Of a DNA stretch of 16,606 nt, positions 1-7,499 are shown piece by piece. This DNA is from an uncultured bacterium (GTDB lineage: Bacteria; Bacteroidota; Bacteroidia; Bacteroidales; Paludibacteraceae). The notes beneath the pieces were generated by a model. It saw only the letters and a list, made by a program, of their open reading frames with translations. It had not been told where the DNA came from and did no database searches. Position 1 is the first letter of the stretch. The number at the start of each line of letters is the position of its first letter. The stretch covers positions 1-16,606 of the forward strand of contig CAMTOX010000004.1 of NCBI GenBank assembly GCA_947074225.1, read 5' to 3'. The translations under genes and the position numbers were made by a program.

Positions 1-16
1 ACTGTCTGAATAAGAT

Positions 17-781
17 TTGATAGCACAATTCCCCAAAATGGGAATTTATCCGAAAGATAAAATAGTAATTAATCTTTCAATGTCTAAAATAGGCATATTA
101 AAAGATGGTGCCAAGACTTTAATTAGAGCACTACAATGTTATATTACAGAAGAAGGGTTAATTGTTATGCCAACATATCCACATCGTGATTGTTATAACT
201 ATTTGGAATCTGAAGTGGTTTTTGATGTTTTAAATACACCATCTAAGAATGGTTTAGTAACAGAAGAATTTCGCAAAATGGACGGAGTCTTTCGGAGTAT
301 ACATCCCACACATCCTTTAGCCGCTTGGGGTAAAGATGCTAAAAAATTGATGGAAGGACATGAATTGTCCAAAAGTATGTATGATGAAAAGTCGCCTTAC
401 AAAAAGCTATTAGATTTGAATGTGAAGAATGTTTTAATAGGAGTAAATTTCGACCATATGATCATGATTCGTATAATAGATGATTTATATACTGATTATC
501 CTATAGACCCTTATTGTAAAAAGAGATATCATGTAAAAGTTAAAGGTTACCAGGGAGAAGAGCTATTTGTAGAAACTAATTGTCATGATCCTCACTATTT
601 CAGTTTAGAACGTGCCAATATGAAAATGTATCCCTATATGAAAGATAAAATAGTTGAGGGTAAATTAGGAAATGCAGATACATGGGTTTTAAACTCTCAA
701 GAGATGTATAAGATTCAAATAGAGTGCGCTTCAAAAGGTATTTATGCTTTTAATAAATTAAGATTTAAAGATGGAATATAA
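17..781 (+). CDS. AAC(3)-like acyltransferase of a polysaccharide cluster (5' end probably damaged or incomplete)
   Basis: A 254-residue protein resembling the aminoglycoside 3-N-acetyltransferase (AAC(3)/YokD) fold. Seen: a start like the family's (MGIYPKDK at 8-15, SMSKIG at 21-26, LIVMPTYP at 48-55), the signature SIHPTHPLAAWG at 94-105, EGHELSKS at 113-120, SPYKKL at 126-131 and IGVNFD at 141-146. The family normally uses acetyl-CoA to acylate an amino group. In a capsule cluster the likely target is an amino sugar rather than an antibiotic, which is inference. The only available start is TTG at 17, because an in-frame TAA lies at 11-13. The residues just before it (Asp-Leu-Ile) look like the family's N-terminus, so the real start is probably upstream of the window. 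Odd: the usual His-Ser-Ser near residue 19 reads Asn-Leu-Ser, and the usual His near 152 is Arg, so catalysis is uncertain. It overlaps the next gene by 11 bases. Confidence 0.75.
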   Translation: MIAQFPKMGIYPKDKIVINLSMSKIGILKDGAKTLIRALQCYITEEGLIVMPTYPHRDCYNYLESEVVFDVLNTPSKNGLVTEEFRKMDGVFRSIHPTHPLAAWGKDAKKLMEGHELSKSMYDEKSPYKKLLDLNVKNVLIGVNFDHMIMIRIIDDLYTDYPIDPYCKKRYHVKVKGYQGEELFVETNCHDPHYFSLERANMKMYPYMKDKIVEGKLGNADTWVLNSQEMYKIQIECASKGIYAFNKLRFKDGI

Positions 782-1832
782 TTTAATATTTACTTTAGAT
801 TATGAGATTCATGGTAATGGCGATGGCGATCCGTTGGCTTTGATGGTTGAACCCACCAATCGTTTGATGGATTTGTTAGAGCAGTATCATGGTAAACTGA
901 CCATCTTAGTGGATGTGGCAGAGGTGTTATGTTTTAAAGAGTATTATGAAGCGCATGGTGAAGATAAATTTTCTTATTTACTGATAGAAGAGCAGTTGAA
1001 AGATGCTCTACACAGAGGACATGATGTGCAATTACATATTCACTCTTCTTATTTCGGTTCTCAATATAATGGTAAACAGTGGAGCCAAGCGATTGAGAAC
1101 TATAATATGGCCGCTTTGCCCTATTCTAATATTTATGGGATGGTACAACAGTGTAAAGACTATTTAGAGTCACTCTTAAAACCTATTGATACAACCTATA
1201 GATGTAGGATTTTTAGAGCCGCCAATTGGTCTATGATGCCTACACCTGATATTTATGATGCACTGATCTCTAATGGTATTGAGATAGATAGTTCTGTATA
1301 TAAGGGAGGCCACCAAGGAGGGAATGTTGATTTTGATTATCGATCTGCTTATAGTAATTGGGAATGGTATAAAGCAAGTTCCAAAAATATTAATCAACGC
1401 GATGATTTAGGTAAGCTATACGAATTTCCTATTTATTGCGAAATGTGTTACTTTTGGTCGTTTATTACTCCTATTCGTTTATTGCGAATGTTACGTGCAC
1501 GTTTACATAAACATAAACAGAAAGAACAAGTGATTGAATCATCTAGAAGTGATAGTGGGAATTTAAGTTTACATGCATTAATACATAAGAATCCACGTAA
1601 ATATGATTTTAATCAGTTGAGTGGCTCCCAAATGATATCTTGCTTAAAACGTATAAAACGGAGAATTAGAAATAATGAAAATGTAAGCATTGTTCTCATA
1701 GGTCATTCAAAAACATTTATTAAATATAATGAAAAGACTTTAGAAAAGTTTTTAAGATATGTTTCGAAACAATCGGATGTACGTATTGATAAATTTCCTC
1801 AAATAGAGAATAATGATATCACTATTAAATGA
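771..1832 (+). CDS. NodB-fold polysaccharide deacetylase-like protein
   Basis: A 353-residue protein with the layout of carbohydrate-esterase-4 (NodB-like) proteins found in O-antigen and capsule clusters. Seen: an acidic first motif TLDYE at 8-12, a histidine-rich second motif GHDVQLHIHSSY at 83-94 (His84, His89 and His91 are candidate metal ligands), FRAANW at 148-153 matching the substrate-groove arginine motif, and GIEIDSS at 169-175. There is no signal peptide, so it probably acts in the cytoplasm on a nucleotide sugar or lipid-linked intermediate rather than on exported polymer. The C-terminal part from about residue 230 is basic and not recognised. True family members remove N- or O-acetyl groups; the activity here is inferred from motifs. 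The ATG at 771 overlaps the end of the preceding gene, and the end overlaps the next gene by 20 bases, which suggests translational coupling within one operon. Confidence 0.8.
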   Translation: MEYNLIFTLDYEIHGNGDGDPLALMVEPTNRLMDLLEQYHGKLTILVDVAEVLCFKEYYEAHGEDKFSYLLIEEQLKDALHRGHDVQLHIHSSYFGSQYNGKQWSQAIENYNMAALPYSNIYGMVQQCKDYLESLLKPIDTTYRCRIFRAANWSMMPTPDIYDALISNGIEIDSSVYKGGHQGGNVDFDYRSAYSNWEWYKASSKNINQRDDLGKLYEFPIYCEMCYFWSFITPIRLLRMLRARLHKHKQKEQVIESSRSDSGNLSLHALIHKNPRKYDFNQLSGSQMISCLKRIKRRIRNNENVSIVLIGHSKTFIKYNEKTLEKFLRYVSKQSDVRIDKFPQIENNDITIK

Positions 1833-2817
1833 ATATAAAGCAATAGATAAATCTTCTTGGGATAGCTTATTAAAATATTCTAAGACCAGTTCTGTTTTTC
1901 AAAGTTCAGAATGTTATGCATTTTATGATTCGCTCTCTTTTATAGAACCATTTGTATATGGTGTCACAGAAGCTGGTGAATTGAAAGGTGTTGTAATGGG
2001 TTATATTCAAAAAGAACGAAAACCAATTATTGGCTATTTGTCTCGTAGAGCCATAGTACCAGGTGGTGCCTTGTTGTCGGATACTATTAGTGATGATGCT
2101 GTACAACAGCTTATGACCTTTGTGAAGGAACATTTGAGGAAACAGGTGATTTATATAGAAATACGTAATTATACCGATTATAGTAACTATAAATCGGTAT
2201 TTAAATTCAGTGGATTTGAATACCGTGAACATTTGAATTTTAAGATAGACACTTCAACACTCGATATTATCAAAACTAATTTAGGCAATAGTCGGAAAAG
2301 AGATATCAGAACAACATTAAGAGAAGGAGTTGAAGTAGTAGGAGAGTTTGACGAACAAGATTTAAAAGCCTATTATCAATTATTACATCAATTATATAAA
2401 GAACGTATTAAAACACCCTTATTCCCTTATGAATTCTTTGAGAAATTACATAAAACCTCTTTTGGAAAGATAGTATTATTGTGGCATCAGGGAGTAATTA
2501 TTTGTGGGACTGTGTTTGCTGCTTTAAAAGATAGAATACTCTATTATTGGTTTGTTTTCTGCGAGGATGGTAAGATAAAACATGTATATCCTTCCACGCT
2601 TGCTACTTATGCAGGTATGGAATATGCGATGAATCATGGCATGTCATGTTTTGATATGATGGGAGCAGGTAAACCTAATGAAGGGTATGGAGTACGTGAT
2701 TTCAAAGCAAAATTTGGAGGTAAATTGGTTCAGGAGGGCCGTTTTATTGCTATCTGTAATCCATTATTATATAAGATAGGAGAATTAGGAATAAAGTATT
2801 TAAAAGGAAAGCGATGA
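1813..2817 (+). CDS. FemAB/GNAT-like aminoacyl- or acyltransferase
   Basis: A 334-residue protein of the FemAB-like, double-GNAT superfamily often annotated as peptidoglycan bridge formation or GNAT N-acetyltransferase. Seen: a first GNAT-like half (about 1-150), a basic segment SRKRDIRTTLREGVEV at 160-175 typical of the family, and a second half ending in CFDMMGAGKP (279-288) and the VRDFKAKFGG motif (294-303), a hallmark of this group. FemAB proteins transfer amino acids from aminoacyl-tRNA to lipid II; relatives in polysaccharide clusters are thought to attach amino acids or acyl groups to sugar amines, but the substrate cannot be told from sequence. No signal peptide or clear membrane segment, so it is probably cytoplasmic. 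It starts 20 bases inside the deacetylase-like gene and ends in an ATGA overlap with the DUF354 gene, so all are likely co-translated. Confidence 0.8.
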   Translation: MISLLNEYKAIDKSSWDSLLKYSKTSSVFQSSECYAFYDSLSFIEPFVYGVTEAGELKGVVMGYIQKERKPIIGYLSRRAIVPGGALLSDTISDDAVQQLMTFVKEHLRKQVIYIEIRNYTDYSNYKSVFKFSGFEYREHLNFKIDTSTLDIIKTNLGNSRKRDIRTTLREGVEVVGEFDEQDLKAYYQLLHQLYKERIKTPLFPYEFFEKLHKTSFGKIVLLWHQGVIICGTVFAALKDRILYYWFVFCEDGKIKHVYPSTLATYAGMEYAMNHGMSCFDMMGAGKPNEGYGVRDFKAKFGGKLVQEGRFIAICNPLLYKIGELGIKYLKGKR

Positions 2818-3902
2818 GTAATTTTTTAATTGACATAGCACATCCGGCACATGTACATTTGCTTCGCAATAGTTATTTTGAGTTGACACAAAAAGGACAT
2901 CATGTTATTGTGACTGTGAAGAATATACCAAGTGCCATGCAGTTGCTGGATAATTATGGCATACCCTATATCTATTTAGGTGATAAAAAAGATAGCTTAA
3001 TTTATAAGGCAGTAGGTCAGTTAGTTTATAACTGGCGCTTGTTTAGTATAGTTCAAAAATATAAGATAGATATAGGTATGGGAACTTCAATTACCATACC
3101 TCATGTTAGTAAATTGTCGCGTATGAAGAGTGTCGTTCTTGATGATGATGATGATGAAGTAGAGCCTCTCTTCGCTAAATATGCCCATCCGTTTTGCGAT
3201 ACGATATTAAGTCCAATCTGTACACCTCGGAAAGCAAACCAGACCATTAAAGTGGCTGCTTATCATGAACTTGCCTATTTACATCCTAAACGTTTTACTC
3301 CGGATCTAACAGTGCTTGAAGCGTGTGGTTTGAAAGCAGGAGAAACTTATTTTATTTTACGTTTTAATGCCTTTAAAGCGCATCATGATGTAGGTGTTCA
3401 AGGCTTGTCGATTGAGGATAAACGTGAAATTATTAAACGTTTAGAACCTTATGGTAAAGTATTTATTACTACGGAGCGTCATATTGATGATGAGTTTAAG
3501 AAATATCAGTTAAAAGTAGCCCCAGAAAAAGCACATTCATTGATGGCTTTTGCCTCAATCTTTATAGGCGATAGTCAGACAATGACTTCTGAGGCAGCAG
3601 TATTAGGAGTTCCATCTATTCGTTGTAATAGTTTTGTAGACAGGATTGCTTATTTAGAAGAGGAAGAACATACCTATGGATTGACATTTGGTTTTAGACC
3701 TGATGAGCGTGAAGCAATGTTTGAAAAATTAGATGTGTTATTACAGATGGAAAATAGAAGGGAATATTTTCAAGCAAAACGAAAATTATTATTAGCTGAT
3801 AAAATAGATTATACTGCTTTCTTAACTTGGTTTGTAGAAAATTATCCAGAAAGCAGAAAGATAATGCGTGATGATCCAGATTATCAATATCGATTTAAAT
3901 AA
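2814..3902 (+). CDS. DUF354 family GT-B-fold protein, probable glycosyltransferase or epimerase relative
   Basis: A 362-residue protein matching the DUF354 family, which has the two-domain GT-B fold of UDP-GlcNAc 2-epimerase and MurG-type glycosyltransferases. Seen: the N-terminal IDIAHPAHVHLLRN at 6-19, the GMGTS turn at 88-92, an acidic stretch of five aspartates and a glutamate at 110-115, and the C-terminal nucleotide-sugar-type motif IGDSQTMTSEAAVLGVPSIR at 251-270. The protein is probably cytoplasmic and acts on a nucleotide sugar or lipid-linked glycan; no member activity can be assigned from motifs alone. It overlaps the preceding gene by 4 bases (ATGA), which supports coupling. It is the last gene of the A+T-rich cassette; 30 non-coding bases then separate it from the more G+C-rich sugar transferase gene. 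Confidence 0.85.
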   Translation: MSNFLIDIAHPAHVHLLRNSYFELTQKGHHVIVTVKNIPSAMQLLDNYGIPYIYLGDKKDSLIYKAVGQLVYNWRLFSIVQKYKIDIGMGTSITIPHVSKLSRMKSVVLDDDDDEVEPLFAKYAHPFCDTILSPICTPRKANQTIKVAAYHELAYLHPKRFTPDLTVLEACGLKAGETYFILRFNAFKAHHDVGVQGLSIEDKREIIKRLEPYGKVFITTERHIDDEFKKYQLKVAPEKAHSLMAFASIFIGDSQTMTSEAAVLGVPSIRCNSFVDRIAYLEEEEHTYGLTFGFRPDEREAMFEKLDVLLQMENRREYFQAKRKLLLADKIDYTAFLTWFVENYPESRKIMRDDPDYQYRFK

Positions 3903-3932
3903 ATTGTTGTATTATTATTTAAGTGTTTATTA

Positions 3933-5465
3933 ATGGCTATAAAACATAGATTTAAGTGGTACCGTCCTGTATGGTGGTTACTGTTGGTCGACCTGCTTTT
4001 ATGGTTGGCTGCGATAGGTACTATTGTGGTGTGGCGTATGCTGGCCCATAAGTCGGAGATTGTAAACTATGTTTACTTCTTTATCTTGCTCTTTTTTGTC
4101 TGGACTACGATAGGTTATTTTTTGGATAAATACCGATCGTTGCGTCTGATGGATTATATTAAGGCAGCGGGTAAGGTCTTTGGTTTGAGTTTTATTTTGA
4201 TAGGGTTGGTGCTGATACTCTTTTTTATCAATCCGTTGAGCCAGTCGGAATGGGTTTCGGTGATGTTGATAGAGTTTGTGGCCATCTATAATATCTTTTT
4301 TCTGTTGCTCTACTATGGCTATCGTTATGCCTTGAATATGGACGATGCGCAGATGGTGTTTGAGAACCGTCCGCCATCGCCACTGGTGGTGCCAAAAGAG
4401 CGTCTCTCGGATGAGGATGTGAAGGTGATAGAGGAGTCGATAACAAACTACAGCGATGCTTCGTACCTAACTTTGGTACGTGAGCGTATAGATCTAGGTA
4501 GTAGCACGACCAAGGTATTAGCCTCGGATACCCATTTTAATTTTGAGAGCATTAAGCCATTGAAGCATGATCAGATTGTGAATTTGAAACCTCTGAATCA
4601 TGTGAGGGAGATCAATAAGCTGTTCTGTACGGTGAATCAACGTATTGCCGATGATGGGCTCTTCTTATGCTGTTTCATGGATCAGAAGGTGACTAAGGAG
4701 CGTATTCTGCAGCGATACCCTTTAGGTTTGAATTGGGTCATATATTGTGGTCACTTCTTTGTACGTCGTATCTGTCCGAAGTTGTTTTTGACTAACCACC
4801 TCTATTTTGATTTGACTAAGGGTAAGAACCGTTCCATTTCGCAGACCGAGGTGCTTGGTCGTCTCTACTACTGTGGCTTTGAGGTGCTGTATGAGGATCG
4901 TGTAGGCGATATGACCTTTGTGACAGCATGTCGTCACTATGACCCACAGCCTCAGGTGAACCGTAAGTATGGTCCCTTTATAAAACTCAATAGAGTGGGT
5001 AAGGGTGGCAGACGTTTCAATGTCTATAAGATGCGTACCATGCATCCCTATTCAGAATATCTGCAAGCCTACATGTACGATAAGAATGATTTGCAAGAGG
5101 GAGGAAAGATAAAGGATGATATTCGCATTAGCACTTTAGGGGCTTTCATGCGTAAATATTGGATTGATGAGGTGCCGATGATTGTGAACCTAGTGCGTGG
5201 CGATATGAAGTTGGTGGGTGTGCGTCCGTTGAGTCATCACTTCTTCAGTCTTTATGCTATTGAGCTGCAAGAGAAGCGCACGCTCTATAAGCCGGGGCTG
5301 CTGCCACCGTTCTATGCCGATATGCCTAAGACGTTGGATGAGATTCAGGAGTCGGAACTTCGCTATCTGGAGGCTTGTGAACAATATGGTGTTGTGCGTA
5401 CCGACTTTAACTATTTCTGGAAGATTGTGAATAATATTGTGGTGCGGAAGGCCAGGAGCCATTGA
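3933..5465 (+). CDS. membrane-anchored initiating sugar transferase with methyltransferase-like middle region
   Basis: A 510-residue protein ending in a bacterial sugar transferase domain (polyprenyl-phosphate hexose-1-phosphate transferase family), which moves a sugar-1-phosphate onto undecaprenyl phosphate at the inner membrane to start a repeat unit. Seen: four predicted membrane helices (about 12-34, 43-64, 82-100, 108-130); a soluble middle part (about 200-335) with QTEVLGRLYYCGFEVLYED at 304-322, resembling the end of a class I methyltransferase fold; and the catalytic part with LNRVGKGGRRFNVYKMRTM at 352-370, DEVP at 412-415 (usually DELP), GDMKLVGVRP at 423-432 and KPGLLPPFYADMPKT further on. 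The family's usual re-entrant helix directly before the catalytic motif is not evident. The same architecture is familiar in Bacteroidota capsule loci, so the GVRP and SHHFF variants look normal for the subgroup. The gene is clearly richer in G+C than those upstream. Confidence 0.9.
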   Translation: MAIKHRFKWYRPVWWLLLVDLLLWLAAIGTIVVWRMLAHKSEIVNYVYFFILLFFVWTTIGYFLDKYRSLRLMDYIKAAGKVFGLSFILIGLVLILFFINPLSQSEWVSVMLIEFVAIYNIFFLLLYYGYRYALNMDDAQMVFENRPPSPLVVPKERLSDEDVKVIEESITNYSDASYLTLVRERIDLGSSTTKVLASDTHFNFESIKPLKHDQIVNLKPLNHVREINKLFCTVNQRIADDGLFLCCFMDQKVTKERILQRYPLGLNWVIYCGHFFVRRICPKLFLTNHLYFDLTKGKNRSISQTEVLGRLYYCGFEVLYEDRVGDMTFVTACRHYDPQPQVNRKYGPFIKLNRVGKGGRRFNVYKMRTMHPYSEYLQAYMYDKNDLQEGGKIKDDIRISTLGAFMRKYWIDEVPMIVNLVRGDMKLVGVRPLSHHFFSLYAIELQEKRTLYKPGLLPPFYADMPKTLDEIQESELRYLEACEQYGVVRTDFNYFWKIVNNIVVRKARSH

Positions 5466-5488
5466 TGCTTGACTTTGCTTCGCGTTTA

Positions 5489-5598
5489 ATGCTCCGCTTC
5501 GCTTCGCGGAGGATGTTTGTTTTGTGTGTAAATTTAACGCGTAGTATCTATTGCAGAGTGCAACGCAGCATCCTAGGCAAACGAAGTGAGCATACTAC
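5489..5598. repeat. nested inverted repeats in the wzi leader (possible leader structure or REP/MITE-like element)
   Basis: The gap between the sugar transferase and wzi folds extensively. An outer stem pairs 5489-5501 with 5582-5593 (6 pairs, one bulged C, a G-U, then 6 pairs). Inside it AGGATG (5510-5515) pairs with CATCCT (5569-5574), and at the centre TTGCA-GAG-TGCAA (5551-5563) is a perfect small hairpin. CTCCGC/GCGGAG (5492-5497 and 5506-5511) and GTAGTAT/ATACTAC (5541-5547 and 5592-5598) are alternative pairings. The octamer GCTTCGCG also occurs directly repeated at 5477-5484 and 5501-5508. No terminator-like T run follows. Pairing is seen; function is unknown. No second copy was noticed in the window. 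Confidence 0.55.
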
Positions 5599-5613
5599 TA
5601 ACCATAAACAAAA

Positions 5614-7389
5614 ATGACTATGAAAAGATACACATACATATTACTACTATTTTTTGGATTGAGTTCTGTGGGGGTGATGGCACAGGATATCCCGGTGTCG
5701 TTGGACTATACGCGTTTGTACGACTATATAGATGAGTTGGCAACGGATGGTGTGATAACGCTGAACTCGATACAGCGCCCTTATAGTCGCATCTATATTG
5801 CCGAGAAGCTTGAGGAGGCCTTGCGTGCGGACTCCTTATTAAATCGCCGTCAGTATAAGGATTTGCTCTTTTTCTTAAACGACTATGCTTTAGAGCGTGA
5901 CACTATACCCGATGCCTATGTGCAGTGGACTAACCATAAGAGTTTCTCGTTAGCGTTGTTACAACCTGCTTTTTTCTATTACGATAAGAATTTTAAGGCA
6001 CGTCTGAATCCGATTGTTGGTATGGATGTCTACGCCTCAAACCAAGGATTGATATTGAAACGTTGGTGGGGTGCCTCATTCGAGGCAACGATTGTGAATC
6101 ATGTGTCGGTATGGGGAAGTATGCGCGATATCTCGTATAATGGAACTCATTTAAAAGATAAATTTTATCCTACAATTTATGATAAGATTGATGGTGCAAA
6201 GCTGACAAAGCCCAACTATTTGAATACCTTGCCTGGCTGTGAGTATAAAGAGGCAAATTATGGTGCAGACTACAGTGACCTACAGGGAGGTATTAAGGCC
6301 TATGCTTGGTGGGGTAGCATAGGGTTGGTGAAAGACCGCTTAGTGTGGGGCGATGGCTACCAAAGTTCTAATATCTTGTCGGGACGGGCTCCCTCATTTC
6401 CAATGTTGACCATGAGCTTAACACCTTGTAAATGGTTTCGATTGAACTATATACATGGCTGGTTAAATAGTAATGTAATAGATACAACGGCATATTATAT
6501 TGAAGAGACCTATACCGACACCACAGCGAAGCTACACTACCGTGTGGCCCCCAAATATATTGCTGCCAATATGTTGACCTTTACTCCGGTAAGAGGTTTG
6601 GACTTATCTATTGGTAATGCCATTATTTATGGTGAGAACTCCCCTCAAGCCGCTTATTTTATTCCGATAGCCTTTTATAAATCGTTAGATCACCTCTTAA
6701 CTAAAGGTGCAAATACAGGAAATCAGAACTCAATGGTCTATATCAATGTGAGTTCACGGAATCTGGACCACCTACATGTGTATGGCTCTATCTTTATAGA
6801 TGAGTTCAGTTTTAAACGCTTGAAACCTTCGGTAGCCGAGCGAAATCCGATTTCATATCAGGTGGGTGTGAATGTAACCAATTGGCCATTACAAAATTTG
6901 TCGGTACGTGCAGAGTATACGGCTACCAATATAATTGTTTATAAGCACTCTATTCAGCGAATAGATTATACCTCCAACGGATATAACTTAGGGCATTTTA
7001 TGGGCGACAATGCGCAAGCGGTCTATGCTTCTATGGTATACAGCCCTATTCGCGGTTTGCAGTTTAAGTTGGATTATACTATGGGTATAAAATATTTGGA
7101 TTATGAATATGTGCGTCGCGAGATACGTAACATCATTAGTCAGAAACCATTTCATGATGCCACATGGCGCACCGATCAGTTGGAGTTCCAGGCGCTTTAT
7201 GAGGTGGTGAATAATGCCTATGCCGTAGTGAATGTGAGGTATGGCAACACTCGTGGTATAGATGCTACTTCCGATGAGGTGAAGGGCGAAGTGCGACGTA
7301 CGGCAGCTGAGAGCTTGGCTTACTATACTCCCGGCTTTTATAGAGGAGAAACGCTGAGTGTGATGTTTGGCTTTAGCTTCTACTTCTAA
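5614..7389 (+). CDS. wzi: Wzi-family capsule assembly outer-membrane protein
   Basis: A 591-residue protein of the capsule assembly protein Wzi family, an outer-membrane beta-barrel that in enteric bacteria binds capsule polysaccharide and anchors it to the cell surface. Seen: a signal peptide (basic MTMKRYTY, hydrophobic 9-22, probable cleavage after Ala23 in VMA-QDI), a short helical start typical of Bacteroidota members (LYDYIDELATDGVITLNS at 35-52 and RPYSR at 55-59), then many alternating aromatic and polar strands, and a final MFGFSFYF with the terminal Phe usual for barrel proteins. Two starts are possible: ATG at 5614 or the ATG six bases later, which gives the more typical MKRYTYILLL. 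It lies between the sugar transferase and the aminotransferase and has its own structured leader, so it may be expressed partly apart from the upstream genes. Symbol given for family membership only. Confidence 0.9.
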   Translation: MTMKRYTYILLLFFGLSSVGVMAQDIPVSLDYTRLYDYIDELATDGVITLNSIQRPYSRIYIAEKLEEALRADSLLNRRQYKDLLFFLNDYALERDTIPDAYVQWTNHKSFSLALLQPAFFYYDKNFKARLNPIVGMDVYASNQGLILKRWWGASFEATIVNHVSVWGSMRDISYNGTHLKDKFYPTIYDKIDGAKLTKPNYLNTLPGCEYKEANYGADYSDLQGGIKAYAWWGSIGLVKDRLVWGDGYQSSNILSGRAPSFPMLTMSLTPCKWFRLNYIHGWLNSNVIDTTAYYIEETYTDTTAKLHYRVAPKYIAANMLTFTPVRGLDLSIGNAIIYGENSPQAAYFIPIAFYKSLDHLLTKGANTGNQNSMVYINVSSRNLDHLHVYGSIFIDEFSFKRLKPSVAERNPISYQVGVNVTNWPLQNLSVRAEYTATNIIVYKHSIQRIDYTSNGYNLGHFMGDNAQAVYASMVYSPIRGLQFKLDYTMGIKYLDYEYVRREIRNIISQKPFHDATWRTDQLEFQALYEVVNNAYAVVNVRYGNTRGIDATSDEVKGEVRRTAAESLAYYTPGFYRGETLSVMFGFSFYF

Positions 7390-7462
7390 TGCATATGGAT
7401 GTTCTAAAAACATAAGAGCGCTATTTGAATAAGAATATTGAAAAGATGATTATTGAGAATGT

Positions 7463-7484
7463 AATTATTAGATTTATAATAATT
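7463..7484 (+). repeat. A/T-only hairpin upstream of the aminotransferase gene
   Basis: AATTATTA (7463-7470) and TAATAATT (7477-7484) form a perfect 8-pair stem with a 6-base loop, 15 bases before the ATG. The 110-base gap holds no clear TAnnTTTG promoter. The stem contains only A and T and may be a chance result of base composition. Confidence 0.25.
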
Positions 7485-7499
7485 AAATTATAAAAGCAT

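Noticed and set aside
17..781. Reading the AAC(3)-like gene as an antibiotic resistance gene
   Set aside because: It is embedded in a capsule cluster, is divergent, and seems to lack family active-site residues, so aminoglycoside resistance is not supported.
4228..5462. Three - strand frames opposite the sugar transferase
   Set aside because: All are antisense to a gene with clear catalytic motifs, and none carries a recognisable domain.
6988..7413. A 141-codon - strand frame opposite the end of wzi
   Set aside because: It lies wholly over a confident gene, has His- and Ile-rich low-complexity composition typical of an antisense frame, and resembles no family.
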